A stretch of DNA of 64,000 bases. It comes from Ostrinia nubilalis (Eukaryota; Arthropoda; Insecta; Lepidoptera; Crambidae). Location: NCBI RefSeq assembly GCF_963855985.1, contig NC_087100.1, positions 6,979,001-7,043,000 on the forward strand, given 5' to 3'. Position numbers and translations under genes: made by a program. Positions 53,201 through 59,817 of this stretch are shown here, in pieces (within the stretch, counting starts at the first letter, position 1; each line of letters starts with the position of its first letter). The notes beneath the pieces are model-generated. The model was not told the origin of the DNA. It was given only the letters and a program-made list of their open reading frames with translations, and ran no database searches.

Positions 53201-54126
53201 TATAAAATTATGAAAATATATTTTTTTATTTATTTTATTCCTAATTATTTTTTTCAAAACACATCAGACACGCCGAATTATTACATAATTATCACTTTTG
53301 GGCTCTATTTCTGTGTCGAATTTATGAACGCTGTGTTCTGAGGGGATGTCTTCAAAGTTCGAAAAGTATCATGTAAATCAAGCTTTATTTATTTCTCTGC
53401 ATTCTCGAGACAACATGCTACTTAATCGTCATATAAATTTTTACTGATTTTGTTTAAATATTGTAAAAACCTATTAATAAGATGTTATGTGATGATAAAT
53501 TAAAGCATGCGTAACTAACACCCTGGGGTAATTTTCCACCCCACCTACCTGTACAAGCCAAACAGATGATTTTCTTCACATCCCGCGTCTACGAGCTTAA
53601 AGCGCACACTCTGCATTGAGAATACACAAAACGACATTGCATCATCCGAATTGCAAATCCGAAGCTAGTTCGGTAGAAAAAAAGATATGTCAATTTTTAT
53701 ACGCCTGGGGTAAATAATTACCCCACGGTGTTACTTAAGGGTTAATTGCGATAGAAGTAATTTTGCAACAGAAACATATAGATGGGATGACAATAAATTG
53801 TACAATGACCTTGTGATAACTCTCATAGTAGGTAGGTACTATCAGAAAAAAGCATTCATAACTGTCAACATAAAACAGTAAAGTTAAATCGGTTGACAAC
53901 AAAATAAAAACAAAACACTAATCAGCGCCACAATCAGCGCTAACTCCTTAGGTAATCATGCAGAAAAAAGAATATAAAGCTCAGTATCTTGGTATTACAT
54001 TATGAATCTTATGTTGTGTTAATAGTTCTTGTTTTGCAACAAAACTGTATACTGTCCGAGAGCTGTCAGACGACGTTCCATTTTCAAAATGAATAACAAA
54101 ACAAAACACTACTCACAGCACGACAT
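26180..54126 (-). CDS. SELENBP1: Selenium-binding protein / methanethiol oxidase, complete gene in 11 coding exons
   Basis: Family role (known): cytosolic beta-propeller enzyme oxidising methanethiol to hydrogen peroxide, formaldehyde and hydrogen sulfide. Exons, minus strand: 54126-54117, 48315-48164, 45903-45718, 37541-37382, 37307-37196, 36570-36373, 35906-35809, 35063-34891, 31879-31730, 26668-26550, 26225-26180. All introns are GT-AG and the frame is kept at every junction, giving 467 residues (human about 472). Diagnostic stretches seen: [10 protein letters not shown] near residue 6, [27 protein letters not shown] at 66-79, [58 protein letters not shown], and the C-terminus [11 protein letters not shown]. 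Introns total about 26.5 kb and are loaded with transposons. Odd points: the start exon holds only 10 coding bases, and Ser53 stands where human has Cys57. No frame break seen, so probably functional. Confidence 0.95.
26550..26668 (-). CDS. SELENBP1: SELENBP1 coding exon 10
   Basis: Encodes [20 protein letters not shown] and [19 protein letters not shown]. Acceptor tttatacag, donor atgag|gtgaag. Reading through the donor meets an immediate TGA, so a transcript retaining this intron would lose the conserved C-terminus. Confidence 0.93.
27298..27613. mobile_element. Palindromic mariner-type MITE
   Basis: CAGTGTGAGTCACGTTAAAG at the left and CTTTAACGTGACTCACACTG at the right are perfect inverted ends extending imperfectly to about 50 bp (GTGAAACTAG/CTAGTTTCAC), with TA on both sides. 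316 bp, in SELENBP1 intron 9. Confidence 0.8.
28880..29263. mobile_element. piggyBac-like MITE, copy 1
   Basis: The left end follows TTAA and reads CCCTTTCACGCATATGGGAC; the right end reads GTCCCTATATGCGTCAAGGG. The subterminal dyad GGGACACATTTGTCCC is present. The right TTAA is damaged (TAAC). Confidence 0.65.
29525..29564. repeat. 40-bp near-perfect palindrome
   Basis: Arms CTGTGCTGCTCGTATACAT and ATGTATACGAGAAGCACAG, one mismatch, 2-bp loop. It sits at the break of the adjacent RTE fragment. Confidence 0.7.
29590..29800 (-). pseudogene. RTE ORF fragment
   Basis: The minus-strand frame reads [40 protein letters not shown], then HIARRSEG and RPRIGRRSV. It is an RTE C-terminal region with a small deletion; it ends at an unusual 40-bp palindrome (29525-29564). 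Confidence 0.65.
30331..30493. mobile_element. piggyBac-like MITE, copy 2 (degraded)
   Basis: CTTAACGCATATAGGGACAT with GTGTCCCC on the left and GCGTGTAAGGG then TTAA on the right match copy 1 at 28880-29263. Confidence 0.5.
30590..31312 (+). repeat. RTE 3' end interrupted by a DNA transposon
   Basis: The left piece (30590-30640) AAAGGCGCTGGATGGAGGCT ... CATTGGAGGAGG and the right piece (31256-31312) GGAGGAGGCCTGTGTTCAGC ... GATGATGATGATGA join into a normal RTE end once the 615-bp insertion and one 8-bp duplication are removed. Compare the uninterrupted copy at 42440-42500. Confidence 0.8.
30641..31255. mobile_element. DNA transposon with 8-bp target duplication
   Basis: The ends CTTAGATTAATAAAACCTAG and CTAGGTTTTATTAATCTAAG are perfect inverted repeats of at least 22 bp, with weaker pairing further in (GTGAGGCA). 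The duplication GGAGGAGG lies at 30633-30640 and 31256-31263. An 8-bp duplication suggests hAT or P superfamily; no transposase is present. Confidence 0.8.
31488..31700 (-). repeat. LINE 3' UTR beside SELENBP1 exon 9
   Basis: The minus strand ends ATGCAAATAAATGATTTTAT, the usual LINE tail; the preceding sequence is C/G-richer than the intron. The boundary is about 30 bp from the exon 9 donor. Confidence 0.4.
31730..31879 (-). CDS. SELENBP1: SELENBP1 coding exon 9
   Basis: Exactly 50 codons (364-413): [40 protein letters not shown], ending [10 protein letters not shown]. Acceptor ataaatacag, donor gat|gtaagt. LINE 3'-end sequence lies about 30 bp beyond the donor. Confidence 0.95.
32122..33338. 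mobile_element. MuDR/MULE-like element with long imperfect inverted ends
   Basis: The left end AAAACGAGCGACTAAAAAA and the right end, read on the other strand, TTAAACGAGTGACTGTAAAT pair. Both arms also share TTACTAAGTGAGCGACT and GAGCGGTAT in mirrored positions, giving arms of roughly 250 bp. A SWIM zinc finger remnant lies inside. No clear 9-bp duplication. Confidence 0.55.
32572..32725 (+). pseudogene. MULE transposase SWIM zinc finger remnant
   Basis: The frame reads [42 protein letters not shown] then KSKPALIYH. The Cys-Lys-His pair followed by [12 protein letters not shown].xKPAL is typical of the SWIM finger and tail of MULE-type transposases in insects. The upstream catalytic part is missing. 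Confidence 0.6.
33884..34008. repeat. Short palindromic MITE, family A copy
   Basis: Bounded by AAGGCTGAGTTGCATCACC and GATGGTGCAATCCAGCCTT. The core ttttgtatggagtttgacag is shared with the other family A copies. It lies in SELENBP1 intron 8. Confidence 0.75.
34891..35063 (-). CDS. SELENBP1: SELENBP1 coding exon 8
   Basis: Encodes residues 306-363: [20 protein letters not shown], then [17 protein letters not shown]. Acceptor tttttcctctag, donor gga|gtgagt. Confidence 0.96.
35809..35906 (-). CDS. SELENBP1: SELENBP1 coding exon 7
   Basis: Encodes [20 protein letters not shown] followed by [13 protein letters not shown]. Acceptor tttcttttag, donor aacg|gtaact. Confidence 0.93.
36373..36570 (-). 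CDS. SELENBP1: SELENBP1 coding exon 6
   Basis: Encodes residues 207-272: [20 protein letters not shown] through [20 protein letters not shown]. Acceptor ttccatccag, donor acag|gtaaga. Confidence 0.95.
37196..37307 (-). CDS. SELENBP1: SELENBP1 coding exon 5
   Basis: Encodes [20 protein letters not shown], then [17 protein letters not shown]. Acceptor tttttacag, donor gtaagtcaac; ends in phase 2. Confidence 0.95.
37382..37541 (-). CDS. SELENBP1: SELENBP1 coding exon 4
   Basis: Encodes residues 117-169 plus one base: [20 protein letters not shown] and [13 protein letters not shown]. Acceptor attactag, donor acag|gtaaat. The conserved His-Thr-Thr-His-Cys stretch is present. Confidence 0.95.
37610..37750. 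repeat. Probable dispersed repeat in SELENBP1 intron 3
   Basis: The stretch with GCCCGTATTCACAAACATTA and GGACGCACGGGGAGACGCAC is more GC-rich than its surroundings and resembles a common lepidopteran repeat head. Family not named. Confidence 0.3.
38296..38712 (+). mobile_element. Degraded Helitron with internal insertion
   Basis: The 5' part TCTTACTAATATTATAAATA and the 3' part ACGCGAGTAAAGCCGCGGGC match Helitron ends. About 300 bp of unrelated sequence (38395-38640) lies between and may be an inserted LTR-like piece. The terminal CTAG is lost. Confidence 0.5.
38725..38790 (-). mobile_element. Helitron 3' end on the minus strand
   Basis: The minus strand reads CGCGGAAAAAGTCGCGGGC and AAAAAGCTAG followed by T. 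The 5' end was not identified, so the element length is unknown; it faces the degraded Helitron end 12 bp away. Confidence 0.55.
38897..39172 (-). other. Unexplained 91-codon ORF in SELENBP1 intron 3
   Basis: The open frame has protein-like composition ([56 protein letters not shown]). The last block resembles a beta-propeller strand. A possible acceptor (agagagtgcag) precedes it, and a good donor (gtt|gtaagt) lies inside at about 38973. It is flanked by Helitron ends at 38712-38728. It could be a captured exon fragment, an unrelated nested gene or chance. Family not recognised. Confidence 0.3.
40101..40385 (-). repeat. tRNA-derived SINE
   Basis: The minus strand carries a tRNA-like head with B box GGGTTCGATTCCCGG (40333-40319) and GCCGAGAGGTCCC, a body, and the tail GACAATTTC complement ending in a TTTA-type repeat. 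Pol III promoter-like; not a functional tRNA. Confidence 0.75.
41108..41195 (-). repeat. Dispersed repeat, inverted partner of 16655-16760
   Basis: Shares CCAGACGGCATT, ACAATTGATTAT and TATTGTGTCTAGATTCGCGG with the partner. No terminal repeats or coding capacity seen. Confidence 0.65.
41299..41445. repeat. MITE with ends CACACCAAAGCCGCCGACA
   Basis: CTACACACCAAAGCCGCCGA at the left and TGTCGGCGGGCTTGGTGTGT at the right are inverted repeats with one base missing. Confidence 0.65.
41511..41628. repeat. Short palindromic MITE, family A copy
   Basis: Bounded by CTAAGCTACACCACCTAAC and AAGATGTTGCAACCTAGCC; core ttttgtatggagattgacag. Confidence 0.7.
41855..41989. repeat. 135-bp near-perfect hairpin (MITE)
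   Basis: The arms GATGGCGATCA.../...TCGCCATC, CGGCGTGCAGC/GCTGCACGCCGG and AAGGTTCGG/CCGAACCCTT pair over about 58 bp with a short loop near 41915-41925. More GC-rich than its surroundings. Confidence 0.75.
42005..42515 (+). pseudogene. RTE-clade LINE 3' end, open frame
   Basis: The frame from about 42011 reads [86 protein letters not shown] and ends at TGA 42485, followed by ATGATGATGATGATAA. It is the connection region after the RT palm of RTE elements. 5' truncated without frameshift; catalytic domains are missing. Confidence 0.8.
42745..42935 (-). mobile_element. Degraded Helitron copy
   Basis: Shares GAACCGGGATAAAACTATCC and TTCCCCGGGACTCAAACTAT with the Helitron at 15283-15515, in the same orientation, but both termini are mutated. 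Confidence 0.5.
44320..44466 (+). mobile_element. Short non-autonomous Helitron (5' end degraded)
   Basis: The 3' end GAAGTCGCGGGCGGCCGCTAG followed by T is intact and matches the copy ending at 21139. The 5' end is obscured by a TCTA repeat. Confidence 0.65.
45171..45419 (+). repeat. tRNA-derived SINE (head slightly truncated)
   Basis: CTACTATGCCGAGAGGTCCC GGGTTCGATTCCCGG head, AAATTGAAATGATGAATTTT body, and tail TGGCGCTGTGTGAAATTGTC followed by TTATTATTATTA. Same family as 40101 and 61770. Confidence 0.75.
45518..45650. repeat. Short palindromic MITE, family A copy, 68 bp past the SELENBP1 exon 3 donor
   Basis: Bounded by AGGCTGGGTTGCACCATCTT and AGATGTTACAACCCAGCCT, with the core duplicated in inverted form (GTCAAACATCTGTCAAACTCC against GGAGTTTGACAGATTTTTGG). 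Confidence 0.75.
45718..45903 (-). CDS. SELENBP1: SELENBP1 coding exon 3
   Basis: Encodes residues 55-116: VIHRTYTG, the family signature [14 protein letters not shown], then [15 protein letters not shown]. Acceptor ctgaacag, donor aag|gtaagg. Both boundaries fall between codons. Confidence 0.96.
47428..47576. repeat. MITE family B copy (diverged)
   Basis: GCCCGGTTTCCACCAAAGCG and the right end GCATTGGTATAAAACGGACC correspond to the copy at 55326-55481. Confidence 0.55.
47945..48074. repeat. Short palindromic MITE, family A copy, 90 bp past the SELENBP1 exon 2 donor
   Basis: Bounded by TTAGGCTCGGTTGCACCATC and TTAGGTGGTGCAACGCAGCC; the core is in the opposite orientation to the other copies. 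Confidence 0.75.
48164..48315 (-). CDS. SELENBP1: SELENBP1 coding exon 2
   Basis: Encodes residues 4-54, including [10 protein letters not shown], the GPRE motif and [13 protein letters not shown]. Acceptor ...ttattggcag, donor cag|gttagt. It ends with SPTYSQ at a codon boundary; the human protein has Cys rather than this Ser. Confidence 0.95.
48330..50903. other. SELENBP1 intron 1, proximal part
   Basis: No exon or transposon end recognised in this part of the intron. Confidence 0.4.
50904..51179. mobile_element. Palindromic mariner-type MITE with CAGGGTGTTAGG ends
   Basis: CAGGGTGTTAGGTAAATGGG and CCCATTTACCTAACACCCTG are perfect ends flanked by TA. The arms extend about 85 bp with few mismatches (GCCCATGTTAACATGGGC inside). 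276 bp. Confidence 0.8.
51197..52649. mobile_element. DNA transposon with GGGGGCGTCCATAAATTACG ends
   Basis: A perfect 24-bp inverted end (GGGGGCGTCCATAAATTACG TGAG) lies at both sides, continuing into C-rich arms (CCCCCTCCCCC with AAATCTCACGTG). The interior holds A/T-rich filler and a GTCTGTCTGTC run at 51860. No transposase was seen and no target duplication could be fixed. Confidence 0.7.
52796..53741. mobile_element. Non-autonomous piggyBac-like element
   Basis: CCCTTAAGTAACA and TGTTACTTAAGGG ends are flanked by TTAA on both sides (52792-52795, 53742-53745). Three internal copies of an inverted motif CTGGGGTA...TACCCC lie at about 52838, 53522 and 53704. 946 bp, no ORF, within SELENBP1 intron 1. 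Confidence 0.8.
54117..54126 (-). CDS. SELENBP1: SELENBP1 coding exon 1 (10 coding bases, start codon)
   Basis: ATG TCG TGC T followed by the donor gtgagtagtg. The single trailing T joins GC at the start of exon 2 to make a Cys codon, giving MSCCEGPGY, which fits the Cys-rich N-terminus of the family. The start was chosen because exon 2 opens with a consensus acceptor in phase 1 and has no in-frame ATG, and this is the first upstream ATG found with a matching phase and donor. Confidence 0.8.
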
Positions 54127-54230
54127 TATTGCGGACAGATCACCAACAACTGACGCTAAGTACCAAAATGCCGGCAACCGGTACTGATAGATAACCATAA
54201 CAAACACACACAAGAAATATAAATAAACGG
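54127..54230 (-). promoter_or_regulatory. Probable 5' UTR / core promoter of SELENBP1
   Basis: Upstream of the start codon on the minus strand are two arthropod-type initiator matches TCAGT, at 54187-54183 and 54153-54149, and an A/T-rich TATATTT at 54221-54215, about 36 bp before the first initiator. The spacing is slightly long for a TATA box. Only motif matching supports this. Confidence 0.3.
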
Positions 54231-55325
54231 CATTCTGTCCTGCTCTAACTTAGGCAGAAACTGTATGTCCGTTTCGTGGAGCAATTGCGAGTTTGCAACC
54301 GACTTGACTAGTTAGTAAGGTCAGCATGATAAAGACTATAATAAATCGTGGCTATTGAAAAATATAATTTCTTTTAAAATAGATTGTTTGCGTAGTGTTG
54401 AAATTACACTTCAATTAAAGTGAAGTTTATCTATTTAAAGTAGCCTTCGTTTAGGTTTTGATTTCCTTCAATGATTGTTATGTGACCAGATTTATCATTT
54501 TAGCTTTTTTTTTCATTGAAGTAATATTAAAAGACCATTGCGCATTGTGATGGGAAATTGTATTGAATTATAAAAACCGGTTTTAGAGTTAATATTTTCC
54601 AATTTCGGAAAACTAAATATTTTTTTGCTGATACTACTTCGAATCATGTTCAATCGCAAGATTCGCAAGTTTGCAAAGTTTGTTCGATTTTATTGACACT
54701 TGTATAATATTTTGAACAAGTTATTTCAATTATTTACTTTTATTAACTATCAAAACGTACTCTAGTACTTTTTATTTTTAATCTCCAGCCGAAATTACTG
54801 GAGTTTGGTTTTTGCAAGGTAATGGTATTTTGAATATGCAGACAAATGAATGTACATATTTAGAGAGTGCTGGTAGCTTCTCGCCAATGTATGCGAGCAA
54901 ACTTGTAGGCTCCATACTTTAGTACTCTAGTACTTAGGTATGTGTGAGTGCGAATTCGTTTTATAATTACTTATTTATGAGAACTGCATAAATATTTATG
55001 AGTGACATTAATATTCAAGTGTAATACCCAGGTACGCAATGTGACCCCTTCTGATTAGGCTATGTTGTGTCTGCAGTGAGGGAGTCTCTTATAAAATCAA
55101 ATTTGTTAACTAGCGTCTGCCCGCGACATTGCTAGCGTGTATTTTGTTCTACATTTCTACAATAGTCGTAACAGCGCTTTTGATTTTTTTTTAAATTATC
55201 CAAATCAGCCGAGCATTGAAACTCAACCAATTATAGATTTAAATTCAAAAGTGACCAATTAAAGGCTTGAATTGATTATAAAGTAGTAAGTACAGTTTCA
55301 GTGATTTTTTTTCATAACCCTAGTC

Positions 55326-55481
55326 TAAGGCCCGGTTTCCACCAAGCGGAGAGGAGACGAGATGTGTTTGAATAACCAACCTTTCCGAAGTGGTTGGTTC
55401 CAGATAAGGTGGAAATAACAAAATCTGATTGGTTATTCAGACCTTTCCTCTCCTCTTCGCTTTGGTGGAAACCGTACCTAA
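55326..55481. repeat. MITE family B copy
   Basis: TAAGGCCCGGTTTCCACCAA at the left and TTGGTGGAAACCGTACCTAA at the right are inverted ends; the inner arms GGAGAGGAG/CTCCTCTTC and CCAACC/GGTTGG also pair. Confidence 0.7.
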
Positions 55482-55673
55482 GTGTCCTGAAAACAAACAA
55501 TACGAAAAACATTGCGTATGACGGTCTGGTGCATTGTCATGTGTGTTGTTTTGTCCTCTACTCCCGCGCGCTCTAAGCTCAGGGATTGTAATAAAAATTC
55601 TCCATAAAAATGATATTGCGTCGAGCGCGACTCGCTGCAACGAGGGCAGTGTAGGATTAGTTTTATTTGTTAC

Positions 55674-55712
55674 TAGGTCTTGCCTGCGGCTTTGCCTGCG
55701 AGGATAGTCTAG
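55674..55712 (-). mobile_element. Helitron 3'-end remnant
   Basis: The minus-strand sequence CTCGCAGGCAAAGCCGCAGG then CAAGACCTAGT resembles the Helitron GC hairpin and CTAGT end. A similar trace lies at 55115-55140. Confidence 0.35.
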
Positions 55713-56792
55713 GTCTACGTCACTAATGTAGTTTTCTACTGGTGAAATAATTGCCAAAATAGATTACCAAAATAGATTGTTTATCCACAATGAAGAACAA
55801 GAGCTTCTACCTACCTGAGTCTGCATCCCACATGATGGAAAGGTATGATCAAGCTGAAGGTGGAAACGAGTTTTACCCTGAATCTTCAATCACAGAGGAA
55901 CTGTCTATCTTACCTCCAACTGCCAGAACAATGCTGTTAACATTATTGATATGGTGACAGACTAGGGTAAGATAGTGTCAACTAGGCAGCTAAAAATTTC
56001 AATTCAAAAACCGGGTGTATAAGATACGGTTCACCAATAATTTCTTAAGTGAGGGACAAAAAAAACTGTACCTAGAACTTCACTAAGTATTTTTAATACC
56101 CGGACGCACGATATAGACGTTTTGTGACAGTACGTAATTCACTCAAGACGAGCTAGTAAGAAAATAAAGCGTAAAAGCAAATCTTATTACTGAAATAAGG
56201 AAAAATATCAACCCGGCAGCGTATTATGGCTCTAATTGGACACAAAACGTTCGGTCATATCTCGCAAACGCTCGCTTGTTGATCGATGGAGCCTGCACAA
56301 AACACGGAGCAAAAACTAATAGTTTAGTTCCGAGAAGTAAGCAATATTGTGCAGATGCCATCTGCTCAGGCGCTTATATCTTGCGGGATATTTATTGTGG
56401 TGAGATTTTTCACCGAATGACTGTTATTATTATATTTCATCTAACAATCTATTCATGAATAAAAAATAAATAAATCAATTAGTTATGAAAGAAAAAACAG
56501 CTTAGTAGCTCGCATGTTTATAATTAAACTTTTGGATAATTAAATGTTATTTAGAACAACATAAGCGTTCCATTTTTTAGTGGAAGTCAGTCAAATCAGT
56601 TAGACGACGACTGAATTGACTTGACTCTCGGTGTAGTTATTATGTTGGAATTGGAATCGAACATTATCGTAATTCGTGTACAGTTGAAGTTTCGCTTGAT
56701 TCTATAAAAACAATACTACTGTTACTGTTCAACTAATACTTACTTGTCCCAAATGAAATGTACGGCAACTCGATGATTGTTCTTAACATACG

Positions 56793-56798
56793 TTTATT
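56793..56798 (-). terminator. Poly(A) signal for the 151-aa gene
   Basis: Minus-strand AATAAA 73 nt beyond the TAG stop at 56871, well placed for a compact intronless transcript. Confidence 0.45.
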
Positions 56799-56870
56799 GT
56801 CAGTCCAGAAAACGAAACTATACACAAATGTCTTATTAAAGTTTCTTAACCTAGCGAACGGTAAACATGT

Positions 56871-57326
56871 CTATCGTAAGAAAACTTTTCTTCGCCCCAG
56901 TTTGTGGCCGTGTTTGTGTGTGTCCAACATAATTCTTCGCAGACTCGCGTGCTGGTGAAATTCGTGTCGTAAAGAAATATGACTGATGTTCTTAAACAGT
57001 ATATGCCACAGAGCTTTGTCCTTGTTCTTCCACAACAAATCTGCGGTCTTCTCTTTAATCCTTCGCATATTTTCCTCGAGCCGCCTCGCCTTTATTTCCA
57101 TCTGTATGAGCGAACGTGTGGTATTAGTCAAGAGGCGGTACAAGTACTCTTTGCGTTGCGTTTTCGCCGGCTCCGAGGTGGCATTTGTCATCGGCTCGTT
57201 GCGGATTTTGTCCGTCAGTTGTTTGGCCTTCGTTCGCAAAAGGATTCCAGCGAGAAAAACGGCGAGCGCGAAACTCAGTAGCATGAACAGTCGCGCGTGG
57301 TTGTAGAGAGGTTTCGTGATATTCAT
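56871..57326 (-). CDS. Uncharacterised 151-aa membrane-anchored, coiled-coil-like protein
   Basis: Single-exon ORF; family not recognised. Residues 1-11 are short and basic (MNITKPLYNHAR), then comes one hydrophobic segment at about 13-31 (LFMLLSFALAVFLAGILL), followed by a highly charged helical region rich in K, R and E (about 55-110, such as KARRLEENMRRIKEKTADLL), and a basic His-rich tail. This suggests a type II or signal-anchored protein with a soluble helical domain. The start is fixed by an in-frame TGA six codons upstream and has G at -3. A poly(A) signal AATAAA lies 73 nt after the stop. The upstream flank is CpG-rich. It lies 2.7 kb upstream of SELENBP1 on the same strand. Several overlapping ORFs on the other strand look like shadows. 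Coding status is inferred from length, composition and signals. Confidence 0.6.
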   Translation of the reverse strand: MNITKPLYNHARLFMLLSFALAVFLAGILLRTKAKQLTDKIRNEPMTNATSEPAKTQRKEYLYRLLTNTTRSLIQMEIKARRLEENMRRIKEKTADLLWKNKDKALWHILFKNISHISLRHEFHQHASLRRIMLDTHKHGHKLGRRKVFLR

Positions 57327-57369
57327 GACAGAAAGTTTATGTCATGGGTTAGGTCGGATCGCGCATGTT

Positions 57370-57530
57370 TTGTTTTTCGGGGGGGTGAAATCAACAAGTC
57401 ACGTGGTCGCGGTGGCGCGCCGGCAGCGCCCTCTCGCGGCGTTAGCGAAAGCGGTACTGAACGGAGTGAAAACACGCCGTGCGACGCACCCCACGAATTT
57501 CCCCGATGACTTTTCCTCTTGGATGTGTGA
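57370..57530. promoter_or_regulatory. CpG-rich segment upstream of the 151-aa gene
   Basis: Contains GGCGCGCCGGCAGCGCCCTC and many CG pairs. It lies 45-200 bp upstream of the start codon, so it is a likely promoter region. The GCGCCCTCT core loosely resembles insulator-protein sites; that part is speculative. Confidence 0.35.
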
Positions 57531-58194
57531 AGCGACCGTGTTTTGGATACGCCGGTGACATTGACAAGTTTTCACATTAATCATTCTCCCACTTAGTTGT
57601 TATTGGGAATGGGTGTTTAAATGTTGATGTATTGTATTGTCATTTTAGGGCTCCGTCAATTTGAAAACACGATGAAATTACTCGCGTGTCTGTCTAACCA
57701 TTACCCTTAATTACTCGCTGATAGACTAAAAAATTGTTTAAAATTGTTTAACAATCATAAGATAATATTATGAAATACTTTTAGACGGCAAAAATTACAT
57801 AATGTGAAAAGCTATTACAAAAGGCAAGAAATAAATCCATTGGTATTAAGTTCCATCCATATTGTAGAGTCGTATTCGTACTAAAAACAATATTACCGAT
57901 CTTAAGCTAAAACTAAAAGCGTTAGTGGCTCAATGTTCTGGGATGCGTAAGTGGTAAGGGGGGACCGGCCGCTTCTCACCTCGTGTCTGCCGACGAGTGT
58001 CGTCCTTAGACTTGCCTTATTACAATGGCCTGTTTGTACTGGCTGAAAAGAAAACCTCCGGCGTGTTTGAAAAAAAAACGCCGTTCCATTTATGAAATAA
58101 AAAAACGCCAATTAAAGAAAATAGTTTGGTGGCTCAATTTAGATACTGGCTGAAAAATACTATAAGCTTGTATTTTTAAGAATAACAAAATATT

Positions 58195-58361
58195 TCGTAA
58201 TTATCCTGTTTTCGCCTCCGAGATTTATTTTACCGTGTAGTAGTACCCCTGTACGACAAGCCAATCCGCACACAATATTCAGCGTAGTAGTAGTAAAAAA
58301 CAAAAGAGCGGGCAACCCCACCCCTACCACGCTGTGGGCTCGGTGTCCGAGCGGTCTCATT
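58195..58361 (-). repeat. Inverted duplication, copy 1
   Basis: About 165 bp identical to 63040-63205 in the opposite orientation apart from a 4-base block (GGAG here, TTCG there). It contains the hairpin GCTCGGACACCGAGC. A 200-base open frame is shared, but it is probably incidental. Confidence 0.8.
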
Positions 58362-58589
58362 CCTTTGTGCGCACGCGCAACGACCGCACGCAGTATAAGA
58401 AAAATGCTTAAGTGACGTCACCAAGGACGTTTTTACCGACAAAAAACGTAATTATTTTAAGTTGTGCAGTGTAGTGACGAGAATTAGACCCAACACAAGG
58501 TTGGTTGTAACAACTATTTTGTGCAAGTGCTCGTACATTTTTATTATAAGCGTTGTGACACGACGCGTAACTTTGACCCATTTTTAGCT

Positions 58590-58870
58590 CCAAGTTAACG
58601 CGCGATGTTAACTAGTAGCCATTTTTTGCTCCGAGGTAATGCGAGATGTTACCCAGTAGCCATTCTTTTGCTCCGAGGTAATGCGAGATGTTACCCAGTA
58701 GCCATTTTTTTCTCCGAGGTAATGCGAGATGTTACCCAGTAGCCATTTTCTGCTCTAGCGAGTTAATACGAGATATTAACCAGCAGCCACTTTATGTTCG
58801 GTGATTTTTTAACCAGTAGCCGTTTTTTGCTCTAGCGAGTAAAAACGAGATATTAACTACCGAGATAGCC
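58590..58870 (+). repeat. 41-bp minisatellite with paired arms
   Basis: About six units with period 41-42, each AGCCATTTTTTGCTC plus GAGGTAATGCGAGATGTTAC or a variant. The arms around the centre GCGAGAT pair within each unit: AGTTAAC/GTTAACT, GGTAA/TTACC (three units), GTTAAT/ATTAAC. Confidence 0.75.
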
Positions 58871-59817
58871 AGGTATTGTAATATTATTCACTTTTACGAG
58901 TTTTTAAGTATCTTCTTTTCGGCCATTTTTAAAAGCCGTAAAAACAGAACATAATGAGCTCATACAGAAAAATGTTGCGTTTGTACGAAACTACCCACAT
59001 TAAGAGCTTGCCTTCTTGGCCTTACACCTTATGAACCATCAACCGTCTTGGAGCATGATGACCCGGCGCCGCGGACGCACTCGCCCCAGTCGAGCCTCCG
59101 CCTGCTTTTATAACGACCGATGACCCTGTGGCCATACACATTGTTCAATGCTACAAAGGGTAACTGAATAATTTTGTTGTTTCGTATTTTTATACATTAC
59201 ACCAATCGATATTGGTCTAAATACAAAGGCTAGTAAGAAAGAAATAAGTATCAGATCAAAATTCAAAGTGCATTTATGTAGATTCGTTACTTGCTATTAT
59301 AAGGTCAGAATAAAAGATCCTAAATAAACCTTAGGCCGGTTTGTTGACCGAACCGAGTCGAAGTGGAAATAAATGCCTACTTTATATATGAAGTATGACA
59401 ATATGTCGTTTTTTCTATGCAACGACTCATATTAACTGACATTGTGATTGTGAGTACTTATCAGTCTCACATTTTTTTGTTGGAAACTTACAAAGATCTT
59501 TCTACATTTCCGGTCGGTCGACCAATTACATCGACGGTCGACAACTATAACTCATTATAATCCTCTAAAACGGGAAAAGAGGTATTTATTTGATATGACA
59601 ACTAATCCAGGCTGCTGCACTGAATATATAATTTAAGCTTTAGCCGTTCGCATAACTGTGTGAATCGAGGCTTTATACAGAGGCCGTACCGACAAGCTAC
59701 GCCCTGCTGTATGGTATGATGGGCTAAGACCTATCACCCGCCCGCGGCGCAACCACGCCGCCTTCCACAAGCGCAGGCGCCGTTATTTACGCCGCAGCGC
59801 CGCGCCGCCGCCGCCGC

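Noticed and set aside
56979..57306. Plus-strand ORFs of 100 and 106 codons opposite the 151-aa gene
   Set aside because: They lack a hydrophobic anchor plus poly(A) arrangement and mirror the codon pattern of the minus-strand gene.
58310..58345. A-box-like GTGTCCGAGCGG suggesting a tRNA
   Set aside because: No B box follows at the right distance and the segment is part of the inverted duplication.
58160..58360. ORF beginning MRPLGHRAHSVVGVG, repeated at 63041
   Set aside because: The identity is explained by the inverted DNA duplication. The two frames end differently and have low-complexity parts, so protein coding is unlikely.
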